Positions 24,722-35,885 of a stretch of DNA of 64,000 nucleotides are shown here, piece by piece. The stretch is from Emergomyces orientalis (taxonomy: Eukaryota; Ascomycota; Eurotiomycetes; Onygenales; Ajellomycetaceae). The first letter of the stretch is position 1, and the number at the start of each line of letters is the position of its first letter. The position numbers and the translations under genes were made by a program. Below the pieces are notes generated by a model. It had not been told where the DNA came from. It did no database searches and saw only the letters and a program-made list of their open reading frames with translations. The stretch is taken from positions 310,001 to 374,000 of the forward strand of contig MOWL01000070.1 in assembly GCA_002110485.1 (NCBI GenBank), given 5' to 3'.

Positions 24722-24731
24722 TTATCTGATC
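24722..24731 (-). promoter_or_regulatory. Sre1/SreA-type GATA-factor site, distal copy
   Basis: Plus-strand TTATCTGATC reads GATCAGATAA on the minus strand, a full match to the (G/A)ATC(T/A)GATAA consensus reported for the iron-sensing GATA repressor Sre1 of Histoplasma and to ATCWGATAA for Aspergillus SreA. It lies about 1.08 kb before the transporter start. Confidence 0.65.
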
Positions 24732-24748
24732 GTTTTCTGGCTCCCCCA

Positions 24749-24758
24749 TTATCTGATC
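24749..24758 (-). promoter_or_regulatory. Sre1/SreA-type GATA-factor site, proximal copy
   Basis: An identical TTATCTGATC, 27 bases downstream of the first copy and in the same orientation. A third, imperfect match (ATCAGATCA) lies at 25033-25041. Two perfect tandem copies before a siderophore transporter fit iron-dependent repression. Confidence 0.7.
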
Positions 24759-25806
24759 CGATTCTTACCGGGATCAGCCCTGGGCTCGCGCAACATCGCG
24801 CAACACCAGGCGGCACCATCCGGCTTAGTTCCAAACAGGCTAGCCTACCAAGCCTAGGTACCCAGTTGGTGTCCCCGTGATGGGCGGACTATACCAAAAT
24901 AGTAATAATGTCCCGAAATTACTCGGAAAGTGACATATACCAGCCAATAAAAACAGGGAACACCTTGCCTGGTTGGGAGTGGCGCGCCTCGATCTGTGTG
25001 ACTCTTGTGACCCTTGAGACGGATCTTATCATATCAGATCATCTGGCGTGGTTTTTGGCCGCCCAACCTTACTAGGTAGTCTGCTGCCTCCCGACTCCCC
25101 GAATTCTCTCCCCTCGTCCTCTGGCTGCGGTTTGCACCTCATCTCAAAATTCAGTCTGCATCTTATCCTCACCTTTTCGCCTCTCTATCTGTCGTTGGCT
25201 GGCTAGCATGTTACATCCATAAACCAGATACACGTCACAGCTGAGAGAGACTGAGCGGGCTCGTATCTGCTGGCTGGCGTTATTGACTGGCATGCACCCA
25301 ATTTTGAGTCCAACTGACCCTTATTGCAACTCCCCTCACAACCTGTTACGCATGGTTTGCTCTATTGACAGATTTGTCTAGATCAGCGGCTTATATATAT
25401 ATTCCTCCTCTCTTCCTTTACTCCCCTATATATATTCTTTTCTGGTCCCGTCCAGTGTCTTTGTTTTCGCGGTTCCTTCTCGGAACACGGCGTGCCTGAC
25501 ACTGGGGTTTTATATTTTTACAGGCATTGCTTTATCAATTACATAGAAGCCTTCGTTTCACGACTATTTATTTTCCCGACAGATGCTCGTCTGTACCCAT
25601 CCCCATCGTTTTGAAATACCGACGCCTTTAAAGCATTGAAATGAGCCATTGTTAAATCACGAACCGACTCACGAACCTCATACTCTCGTTTCTACGACCA
25701 ACGAACAACCTTCACTTCTTTTCTACCCACCCTCCATTTGCTCTCTTATCTTACATTCCGATCTGGCGTCGAGATTAGGAAACCCGCTGTCCCCAAAACG
25801 GATCCC

Positions 25807-28148
25807 ATGCCCTCTGCCATGGGTCAGCAGCTGACCTCAGTCAAGTCTTACGGCGCATGCGAATCCCATCCTACCATGGAAGCAGAGGACGAGGATGCGG
25901 GACTGCTATATGCAGAGCCTATCGAAACACAGCCAGATGGCGATGATGGTTATGGTACAGATCGCGATGGTCATGGTCAAATCCACCGTGAGGGATATAC
26001 CTCCTCATCATCGGGCTCTGTGCAAGAAGGTGTACGCAAGATTGAAGCCATCAGCAAAACGTGGACCCAAAAGTCGTTGATAATTGCATATATTGGGTAT
26101 GTTGATCCTATATTTCATATTTGTTGTTGAGAGATTGGAATTGTTTTTTGGAGGTTATTCGGGCGCATATTTTGTTGTCCTTCATTACGTTGTTTGTTCC
26201 GCTGCATGCAACTTCCTTCTCCATTCTCCCATCGAGCATTCCGCCTCGTTCTCATGTGACGTCTCACTAATACATAACAGGATCTTTTTAATGGCCTTCT
26301 CAACTTCGCTAGAAGGACAGACGGTTCTGTCATTATCAGCCTATGCCACGAGCTCATTCAGCAAGCATTCTTTAATATCGACAGTAATGGTAGTCCAAAA
26401 TGTTGTGAACGGTAAAAGCTCCTCAACTTCACCAGGATTCAAATCATCTTAGACTAACATCCCCCACAGCTGTCGTGAAACCCCCAATGGCTAAGGTCGC
26501 GGATGTATTTGGTCGATTTGAAGCATTTTGCATTGCAGTTTCTATTTATGTCCTAGGATATGCACAGATGGCAGCATCAAGTGATGTACAGACGTACGCA
26601 TCAGCCCAGATCTTTTACTCGGCCGGTTCAACGGGGTTGCAAATCCTCCAACAAATCTTTATTGCGGATAGCAGTTCCTTACTCAACCGAGCGCTTTTCT
26701 CCAGCCTGCCTGACCTACCGTTTCTGGTTACTGTGTGGATTGGGCCCATGATCGCTGCCGCCATCCTCCGGGAAACTTCCTGGCGTTGGGGATATGGGAT
26801 GTGGACAATTATCCTGCCTGCAGCATTCCTTCCATTGGCACTGTCTCTTCTTATGAACCAGAGAAAGGCTCGAAGATTAAAACTTCTCAAACCCAGACCA
26901 TGGAAAGGACGCAGTTTCACTAGTATAGTCAAAAAGACCTGGTACGACCTAGACGTCTTTGGTTTATTACTTCTATCAGCGGGAGTGGCTCTGATCTTGA
27001 TCCCCCTAACATTGGCGGCGAATGCGAAAGATACATGGAAAAACAGCAGAATCATTGCCATGATCGTTATTGGCGGTGTCTGTCTTGTTGTGTTCCCTTT
27101 TTGGGAGACCTCAAAGCGGCTGGCTCCGCACCCTCTCCTGTCATTACATCTCCTAAAGCAAAGAACCGCTCTTGCCGGCTGTGCCCTTGCTTTTTTCTAT
27201 TTCAGTAAGTGCCTCCCAAAATCTTTAGATTTCTTCATCTTTGGCCCGACTAACTCTTGTCGAAGTGGCATTCTATTGCTCCGTCCAACCGTACCTCTAC
27301 TCCTACCTCCAAGTCGTCCAAGGCCAATCGGTCACCACAGCCGGTCGAATAACTCAAACCTTCGCTTTTACATCAACAATCTCTGCCGTATCCGTCTCAT
27401 TCTTCATAAAAGCAACAAGACGATACCGCGGTTTCGTCACCACTGGTTGCTGCATCTACATATCTGGCCTTTTCCTCATGCTATTCTTCAACAAAGAAGG
27501 CACCTCCACTCTATCCACCTTCATCATCCAAACCGTCATCGGACTGGGTGCCGGCCTCCTCAACGTCCCTGTCCAACTAGGTGTCCAGGCCTCCGCAAAT
27601 CACCAAGAAGTCGCTGCCGCAACTGCCATGTTCCTCACATCGCTGGAAATGGGTGGTGCGGTGGGGTCAGCCATCTCGGGGGCGGTATGGACCAGCGCTA
27701 TACCTAAGAAACTGGCCCTGTACCTCCCAGCTGAGAGCCAAGGGGATGCAAAGGAGATATTCGGCAAACTTACCAAGGCACTTTCATACCCGCTGGGTTC
27801 GGCGACGCGGATCGCTATCAACCGTGCTTACGATGAGACGTTCCGTAAACTTCTGACGATTGCTGTTTGTTTGACTATTCCGCTTATCCCGCTTAGCTTG
27901 CTCATGATGAATTATAAATTGGATAAGGTAGGTAGTATTATGTTTCCTTCGGTTTGCAACACCCCACCCCCTTCCCCAGGATATTCCCTTTTGAATACTA
28001 ATTGAACAAATTAAATCAATAGATGGATTCGCGCGTAAAGGGCGAAGCCCTAGGACATAATGATGATGAGGGTGATGGACTGATTTCCCATCCAGCGAGC
28101 TCTGAAAGCCCCGATCCAAGCTCACGGTTCAGGCGACATTCCCCATGA
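25807..28148 (+). CDS. Siderophore-iron transporter (MFS, SIT/ARN family), five exons
   Basis: Exons 25807-26096, 26281-26411, 26470-27204, 27266-27927 and 28023-28148 join in phase to 647 residues. An acidic N-terminal tail is followed by MFS helices. The family signature is clear: TSLEGQTVLSLSAYATSSFS, VVQNVVNAVVKPPMAKVADV (split over an intron), FGRFEAFCIAVSIYVLGYAQ and QIFYSAGSTGLQILQQIFIA, as in MirB/Sit1-type proton symporters that take up ferric siderophores at the plasma membrane. The second half has FYCSVQPYLYSYLQVVQGQS and GLGAGLLNVPVQLGVQAS. The C-terminal tail is hydrophilic and acidic. About 14 membrane helices are expected for the family. Tandem Sre1-type sites upstream suggest repression by iron. 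The ATG at 25807 was preferred; in-frame ATGs at 25738 and 25819 are alternatives. The siderophore carried cannot be read from sequence. Confidence 0.92.
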
Positions 28149-29376
28149 AAATTGCTGCATCTTAACTACATTCGCGGAAACGGGCCGAACGTCGTACCTA
28201 CAGGATGCGCGCGTTGACTATATGCACACATGTGCGCGCGCACCCTTCCACGCATATGAAGATTTACATATATAGATATATATAGAGAGAGCCACGCCCT
28301 TGTCAAATTCTGTCCCCAGAACGAATAACGAATAACGACAAATCCATTAGTGCAACTGGAACTTTTGATTCTTTAGCACACAATAACTGTTGCCATATCC
28401 TCCCATACTGCTAAAAATACTAGCCAGCAGGCGCATACCCGATCCGACATTCCTTTCTCATCCTACATACTTGTGCGAAAACCCATAGTTGTTGGGTGTT
28501 GTTCATGTATCGTGTTAATTTTACACGGTGTTTTTTATATTAAAAAATGTATGATCACGACGATACCCAACGCCCAGGCCTCCATTCCCCTCATTCTCGT
28601 CTAGGCGGCCAATGCTTTATATGTATATATTACTAATATAGAGATGAATGGAGAAGTGATTTTGGTTGAAGGAAAGAATAAAAAAAGCACAAAAGAAATA
28701 ATCTCTGCAAGAATTCATGTGATGGAAGTCAAATAAAAGTGTAGATATGAGAGGGATCAAAGCATAGTACAGGGAAAAAAAAAGGTTTTAGTAACCGGCT
28801 AGGTACAGTATCATGTACAGCACATATACATTTGACATTTCTATTTCGCATAGTATAATTAAACATTTTAATTAACTGTGTCATTAATTGTTTAGCCAGA
28901 GTAAATGGAAAAATCTACGTTCAATCAATATCTGATGCACATACACATTATTCATTGGAAAAAAGATCGATATGAACCTACCGTTCGGACGGTTGCTTGA
29001 GGGTTGAGCCCCTGATGCCGGCCGCCTCGCATGGACTGTTATAGTTACTGGTTGAACAGTAAAATAAGCTATTTTGATGGTGACAAGTGGCAGCAGGAGT
29101 CAAGGTAAAACCGTAGATGCGGTGATAACAAAAAGCCTACGTATCAAAAATCGGCTTATTAATATGTGATCTATCTTTGTACTGATTATTTATTATGAAA
29201 TGTGATAAAAAATGGCGAAACATTCTATATATTACGTTGGGGTATCTAGATGTTCGTTCAACTACCCATTCATGGCACTAGAACAATGCACTAATGCATT
29301 TTCGCACGAACCCCTATTTCTAATAGTCATTTATAGGGGCTTCAACCAAGTTTGAAATGAGAGAGGCATTCAACTC
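28149..29376. other. AT-rich intergenic DNA
   Basis: No gene seen. TATATA tracts at about 28260-28285 and a CTAGGTAC word near 28799. Confidence 0.55.
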
Positions 29377-30728
29377 GCTTCAAGAGATCAAGCAGCAACT
29401 CAGGCGCCATGTAGTGTTGCATCCTGCATTGCTTGGCTCAAGAACCAACATCGACTTAATCATGTCACAGAATGCATTCTCTTCCTCTGTCAAAAAGACA
29501 TCAAAGCCTTTTCTCTCCCGTGGGTACTGTATATGCGCTGCGAACCGCTCGGTCCATCCCCTAGAGCTATTGCCATACCATTGACGAAGCGACTCCTTCA
29601 CATTCTTGCGTCCGTCTTCGTCAAACCAATTGTTTTTTTTCTGCCACTTGCTCCACCACCGATCAGGAAGTTTACCAAGCAGCTCAACATGCTCAATTGT
29701 AACCTCATCTAACATAACTGGAAACGCTTCGAAAGGAGGACCTGATCCAAAAATATCCCAGATAGTGCATGCAAGCGTCCAAATATCTCCTGGGAATGAA
29801 AGTGGCTCTTCTAATTCTCCTCCAGTCTCACCTGTGAAACGGGCTTCTGGTAGTGCGAGTAAGAGTGGGATATGAGCAGTGGCAGTGAATTTCTGTGTAA
29901 TATAAGGATCAAATGCTTCTCCAAAATCCGCAATCATAATGGCAGAATCTGCTAGGGAAATCTCATCCCTACTAAGCCCGAGCCAAACGGGGACAACGGC
30001 GTGTGAGGGAACTCCTGTATCCAGGGGAGCACCGTTCTCACGAACGACCCGCTCCTTTGCTGGTTCACCAGTCCTAGCATGTAGTTGATCAAGAGTCATA
30101 TTTTGCATATCAAGCGGCAAGCGGAGAAGAATATTTGCAAGGTGAAGATCTGTAGCCAAGTTTAGATTGTACCTCCACTATCAAAGAAAGGAGAGTTTGG
30201 CCTATCAAACATACCGCATGAACTATACCCTGGGGATGAATGAATTTCAGACCAAGTATCAATTGCGAGGTGATGGCCCGAGCCGCAGGGAGATGAAGAA
30301 GCTGATGATACACTGCGTCTTTTGCTTCATGGATATTGATTCTAGCGGCATCTGTGACCAAACACCTATGAGTGCCATTTGGCCTCGAGAAGGTGAATGA
30401 ATCCAGTAGTTGTTGTATTGTAGCTTTTCCAGGGAGCCTAGATGTGGCATTAGTTAGGCGTGAAAGAATCTGCACCTCATGAGTTCGCTCAGTTGATTCT
30501 GCAGTAGAAATCTTGAGGGCAACAAGTTGATTTTGTTTTGTATCTTCTGCCAGCCAGGTTGTGGCGGACTGGCCGAATCCAAGTTTATTGTGCGATAATA
30601 TATCGACCCGCGCAGAATTTATCGCTGATCATGACAGGATGGTATCCTCCAGGGACATAATAGTCCAATTGCTCAATTTCTTCCACAAATTCATATTTAA
30701 CGCTGCTGGGTTCCATGCGTGTTGTCAT
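29377..30728 (-). pseudogene. Decayed SRPK-like serine/threonine protein kinase
   Basis: Kinase sequence runs along the minus strand but not in one frame. From the ATG at 30728: SSVKYEFVEEIEQLDYYVPG and DKFCAGRYII, the usual N-terminus of fungal SRPK-like kinases. A one-base shift at about 30590 follows (the first frame meets TAA), and the glycine loop HNKLGFGQSATTWLAED and VALKIS continue in another frame. Next come IQQLLDSFTFSRPNGTHRCL and GLKFIHPQGIVHA. At about 30220 the catalytic DLHLANILL is reached only by a join that breaks the GT...AG rule or the frame: the G needed for the Asp codon is missing between GCG and the GTATGT donor. DFGEAFDP and FPGDIWTLACTIWDIFG follow in an open frame, and the end (after VLEPS) seems shifted again. 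Intact relatives phosphorylate SR-type splicing factors. Lost sequence quality instead of true decay cannot be excluded. Confidence 0.75.
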
Positions 30729-32660
30729 ACCCTTGTGTGAGTGTAAAGTACTAGACAGCCGTGTCTAATGACAAGGTATTGTAGCTATTGATGGTCTTGA
30801 TAGTCTGTGGAATTCAAAAAATGCGGTGCTGGCTCGATTGGCCATGATACAAAGAGATGTGGGCGATATAACGATTCAAGTTAACAGGACAGCCAATGTA
30901 TACCCATCATTCCCTGAAGTGTCAAAAGCATGCAACGGTAGCCGGAATAACAATAATCTGACATTGAGCCATCCAGGCCAGCCTCCAATGCAGTGCTCTT
31001 GTTTCGATAAACATGAAGTGCGAACCTCTGTCCTGTCCGACTACAGGAGACCACTTCTATTGTTGAGCTGACGGCGGAAGGCAGCCGGAGGCAGAATGTG
31101 CCATGCACTGAAAGGACAAGACCTGTTTGATCCTCTGCCGAACTCCCTGGAGCTAATGTTGGCGCCAGGACCCGAGCACTTCCTTCGTTGACATTTACGA
31201 TAGCTAGTAGCTAGGATGGTACGAAGAGTACATGGGTTGTTCAACCGGCAGCTAACTGTTACTTCATTTTGTCCAACAAACACGGAACTTGACCTGGCAA
31301 GCATTCTATTCTGTTTAGACGAGACCATCCCCCCTGCCTAAACGCCCAAGCAGGGTTCTCGTGCGTTTTATGACAGTCTAATAGGGTTAGCCTGAGACTT
31401 CGGCCTCACCATTATGGTCAATGATCAAGGGGCATCATCCCAGGAATTGAACCTGTACCAGCAAGAAGCACATCCATTCAACGAACGGGGGGGGTTCATA
31501 GTTTATGAACGACCTAATCAGTATACTGCTGAGGTGAAAGCATTACCAACAAGTTGCTAACTAGTCACTGAAGCTTACCCAACAGACGCAGAGAGCCAGC
31601 ACTATCATAGCAGGCTGTAAGAGCAAGGGTGCGAATGAATTTAGGCACGTCTCAAGAGGTGTGATGATGCATGCAGGCCTGGCGATGTAGCAAGCGGGTG
31701 GAGACGACCAAAGAACCCGAGCGATGGCCTGGTTTACGTTAGAAAGTGACCAACAGCCAGTGAAAGCGAGCAAGTGAATCGACAAAGTCGAAAGTCGGAT
31801 TATGAGTATATATATACACATATATAGGCTGCGTCGTCTCTTGTTCAAAGAGCAAAAACACCGAAATCCAACTTTGCGCCTCTCGATATCGTACGTGCCA
31901 GATGAATCTGAGATTAGCCAGAAGGACAAGGGATCTGGGTAGTAAATCAAAGGTTCTATTGTTGAGGGTTCCGCAGTTAGCAACTTTTGTGTTGATTTGA
32001 AGTTCTCGTCAGCGTCTACCTAGGTAACAGATATCTTCACATTCTCAGACCTATTTATTTAAATCATCGTACCTATATCCGCTCATCTTGTGATTGTAAC
32101 CTTCCTTGAACAAACAGATTTTAGTTAGCTCTTCCATACTCAATATGTTGTATAACTCTTAAATGAGCAGCACAAGAATTATGGCAAATTACTACATTAA
32201 CTTCTACTCGACATACACCTACTTTTCATCTTTTTCTGCCTTCTACAATAACTCCCCCTTTGAAACCTGGGCATAACTCTACTTTTTTGTATGGAGATGC
32301 GGACATAATTATGGTACTTATAGCAAGCTCGACTATTAATTTTGAACCGCCGTTCTATTCAATGACCCTTCACCGCGATGTATATATCATTCTATATTTT
32401 TGATGGTATTTACACGTGGGTGCGAGAATAAATGCCATCTCTATTTTAGGCATTGTATTATGAAGTATATCTGTCAATGTTACGTTTGAGGCGGAGTTGA
32501 GAGGGTATGAAAAGTATAATGTAACAGTTGGGAAGTTGTCAAATATGCCCCTTTTTGACCTTCTTGAACGCTCCCAGTGTCCAATTTCGCGCTTTGTTCT
32601 CTTAACCAGGCCAAGGGTTTCAGAGAAAAATCTAAAGGTCTGCCAATTTCGGCTAGGTTT
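30729..32660. other. Gene-free DNA in the decayed zone
   Basis: No recognisable gene. A GC-richer block at about 30940-31400 has short frames on both strands (for instance minus 31041-31328) with no known domain and may be a relic. A tRNA-like T-arm occurs near 31430-31450 without the rest of a tRNA. Confidence 0.45.
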
Positions 32661-34721
32661 TTAAACTTTCCGGAACACAATGGGCTGCACACCTGCGTCC
32701 GGAAACAAATTCTTTTTCATTATCCTCAGTTTCTCGCGTCTCTCCTCCTTAGAAATCAACTCTTTGTCCTCCACAAACCACGTTCCCCCATCCAATGACG
32801 TTTCATATTCACTGTATATCCTCGCCGTCACCTGACGCATGATAGACCATGCGACACTATTTGAATTCCAATAATCAAGAGTTAGACTTAAGACATAATA
32901 AATAGATAAAAAAAAGTTTTCACATTATGAATTCTGTGAGAGAAGCACATATATGGGTGGCTCAGAGCTCTTGTATAACATAAAATGAAGTTATTGATTA
33001 CGTACTTCATTCCCGTACACATCCTTTGTCCATACCCGAACGGCATGAGCATGCGTTGCATCTGGCGGTGGGCTGGGGATGTGATGGGCACCTGCCAGCG
33101 TTCCGGGTCCCAGATGTCTGGGTTAGGAAATGTCTTTGGGTCACGGTGGAGTGTGTGTGGTTGGATGGAGATGGTGGTCTAGATATGTAGAACCATTAAT
33201 ATTATTTTGATCTGGAAAATGGGCAGGGAAGCCTGATGTCATTGTCATTATCTGAAATCTCACCCCTGGGTTTATCTTCATACCCAGGACGGTAACGTCC
33301 TGGTCCTTACTCTTGACCACTCTTGGAAGGCTGAAGGGGATTGGTGGGCTGATTCGTAATGTCTCCCGCAAGACGCCGTTCAGGTATGGAAGGGATTGCA
33401 GCTGGGATGGGGGTATGTTTCCTGTAGATGTAGCATGGGAGGCTCCACTAGTGAAGGTTCGTAGTTCCTGGCGAAGTTTGTCCTGGTGGCATTTGTTTTC
33501 AGGGAGGGAAAGGTGGTAGAGGAGCGCGGAGAGGAAGTCGGCGGTTGTGGTAGTGCCTGGGATTTTAGTTATAGTTAAATGGACATGGCGTTTTGGAGGT
33601 GTGTTTGGTGGAAATTGCTCACCACCTGTAAAGTGATCCAAACTGTCACTGGCAATGTAATTGATGTTCGGAATGGCAGGGCTGGGCCCATTCTTTTTGA
33701 AAAGGAAAAGGAGATGTTGGAGGTGAGTATATATCTTCCCATCATCGTCATTAGATTGTGGAGGCAAGGATCTGAGAGCTTCCTGCACCAATGACATGCC
33801 AAAGTTGGCCATTTTTGATCCCGGGAGGATCAATGGTGATAGGAGTTTCATGATCGGAACTTAGCCATTAGTATCAAAAATCTCGGTCCCCATCCAATAG
33901 AAACAGCACACTTACGGGGTAACCACTGGAAAACAGTGGTTAATGGGCTAGCTACTAATTCCATTGTTGGGACGAGGAGTTCATTCATCTGAGATCTTGA
34001 GTCGGGGTTGCTCAGCAGATTGAGTGATTTTTCAGGTCCGTATGTCAACCCGATCATGATATCGGCAGTCAACCACCTCATCATGGGAAACGTATCAACA
34101 GTCCAGGAAGGTAGTTGCTTTGACTCTGATTTCGCTTCAATTTCATTCATGAGTGCATCAATGGTCTTTTTGATATGGGCTTGGAAAGCTGGTGATGCTG
34201 CAACCGGGCTCGAATATAGTCCCGCAATATTTTTCCGGCGTATTAAATGCAATTCTGCGTCAACAGTGCTTACTACATTTTGTGAGCCATACCGCTCGAA
34301 AAACCAAACAATATCAGTGGTGTCCAGTCCACCATGGGGCCCGGTATAAATATCCTTGATGGCATCTGGATGACAGAATGAAATTGTTTTCGGGGAAAGC
34401 TGGACAATTGGGCCATAGTCTCGATGGGCACGATGAGTCGTGTTCAAAATCCCGTCTGTTTTCGCAGTCGGCTGTTAACGAACATGTAATGGCCCGCGAA
34501 ATCGTGGTTCAGATTACAAACGCACCTCGCAATTCATGCCATCGAAGCCACCATTTCGTCCATTTGGCTAATTTTGGGCCTGGGAAAGGAGATTTAATGG
34601 AGCGATACATTGAGCGGAATAAGTTCGGAATCATCAATGATAGGATAGAAATCGCAATTAAATACCATCCAAGGTGGAATTCCCAGGAAGGTTTTGTGAG
34701 GAGACCAGCCACAACGGACAT
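32661..34721 (-). CDS. Cytochrome P450 monooxygenase, six exons, intact
   Basis: Exons 34721-34526, 34455-33916, 33859-33626, 33556-33264, 33178-33006 and 32886-32661 join in phase to 553 residues. The N-terminal anchor is WYLIAISILSLMIPNLF followed by the proline-rich hinge SPFPGP. Then come GILNTTHRAHRDYGPIVQLS (helix A/beta 1 region), the I-helix oxygen-binding piece FTGTTTTADFLSALLYHLSL (across an intron), the K-helix ExxR in VLRETLRISPPIPFSLPR, TISIQPHTLHRDPKTFPNPD with DPERW, and the heme loop MPFGYGQRMCTGM with Cys about residue 475. All hallmarks are present and every junction keeps frame, so the enzyme should be active. It sits in the ER membrane and uses a P450 reductase. The fold region resembles CYPs of secondary metabolism, but substrate and CYP family cannot be given. 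No biosynthetic cluster surrounds it. The stretch after the heme Cys (LTLDYWNSNSVAWS) is unusual and partly polar. Confidence 0.88.
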
Positions 34722-35885
34722 TGTAAAATATTCTGTGGATTTGCGGCTCAAAAATCGCGATGCTGAGATCACAGCGGCATTGAGAAATCTAGTGAAGGCT
34801 AGCGAACTGTTTAAATATTTCCTGAACAAATAGAATATATTCTGACTATTTCAACACCGGGCTGAAGCAACTGCTTTATCTTGCGGGCTGGCTAAATGGC
34901 TCTAGTGACTGTAATAAATACTAATTATCCCCATCTGGCGACATACCGTGAGAAGGTTTGCAGCGCGCTGCTAGTGCCCACACAGGCTGGAGTGATTTCG
35001 CTGGTCTCTAACCAAATCGGGATATTTATTGGAGAACCATATTTCAATGCAGAATGAGAGCTTTGATAGCTCGTGTTGCATCATTACTCGTCATTGTCCC
35101 GGGAGAAGGAAGCTTTAGAGTTCTGGTCATTGCCATTGCTTCGAAATCTTCAAAAACAGCATGGCGCAGAAACTGTTGTGGCAGTGGGCTACGATGCAAG
35201 GCAGAGACAATAAAGGCAGAAAGGCGTGGAAGGAGGTTGATTAACTCGCTCAGATAGCGCTAAAAATAAGCGCGAGCCTCAGGTCTGCCCCCAAACTTCA
35301 AAGCCACAACTTGACCCACATCAACATGGACCCCAAAGTGCCTGAATGAGACACTTCTGGTGGTGATACCGCGTACTCATCTTCAGGTAGCTCTAGCTGC
35401 TTCCAGAGTTCATGATGAAGAAGTAGCTGATGTACCAAATTCAGCATCACCACCCCACCGATGGAAACATGGTCAACAGGTCCTCTCCGCCTGAACTAAA
35501 TACGCGTATTCAGCTCCAGCTTCTTCAGGATTTGCCCCAAGAAGGAAACCAATAATGTCGTGCCCTGAGGGTGTCGGTCAAATAGACAGGTGTTTGGATC
35601 CTGAATGTAGTGGCCGGACACAGGTATAAATGATCCAATGTGCCTCGAGTATCTTGGATACTAGTATTTCTTATCCATGTTTTCTATATCCTGCGAATCC
35701 AGATTTCGAAACATCTCAAATCATATATTTACCATTAATATATGAAATTTTTTCCCCTTCTTATATGTGCATATCTTCTCAAGCGTTTCCATTGTCTATA
35801 CCATCTCTTATACTCTATACAAAAGAGAAAAACAATATCATCCGTCATCACGTCGGCCAATCACCTCCTCCTCTCTGCATCCCAC
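34722..35885. other. Upstream region with a possible gene remnant
   Basis: Between the divergent P450 and a plus-strand gene. The stretch 35050-35600 carries protein-like pieces on the minus strand (see the separate entry). The rest is AT-rich. Confidence 0.45.
35050..35600 (-). pseudogene. Possible remnant of an unrecognised gene
   Basis: On the minus strand a protein-like piece, HVSIGGVVMLNLVHQLLLHH followed by ELWKQLELPEDEYAV, is followed in another frame by SELINLLPRLSAFIVSALHR. No start, splice sites or family could be assigned, and stops interrupt each frame. It may be the end of a broken gene. The call rests on amino-acid make-up only. Confidence 0.3.

Larger units (their letters stand above)
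23947..25806. other. Upstream region of the siderophore transporter gene
   Basis: About 1.86 kb without coding support. Holds two Sre1-type sites at 24722-24758, CCTAGGTA-type words at 24644-24661 and 24852-24860, and a pyrimidine-rich part after about 25080 that looks like leader. A TATATATA tract lies at about 25392. Confidence 0.55.

Noticed and set aside
31425..31455. tRNA-like T-arm on the minus strand
   Set aside because: CAGG-TTCAATT-CCTG forms a perfect T-stem and loop, but no matching acceptor stem, D-arm or anticodon arm can be folded upstream.
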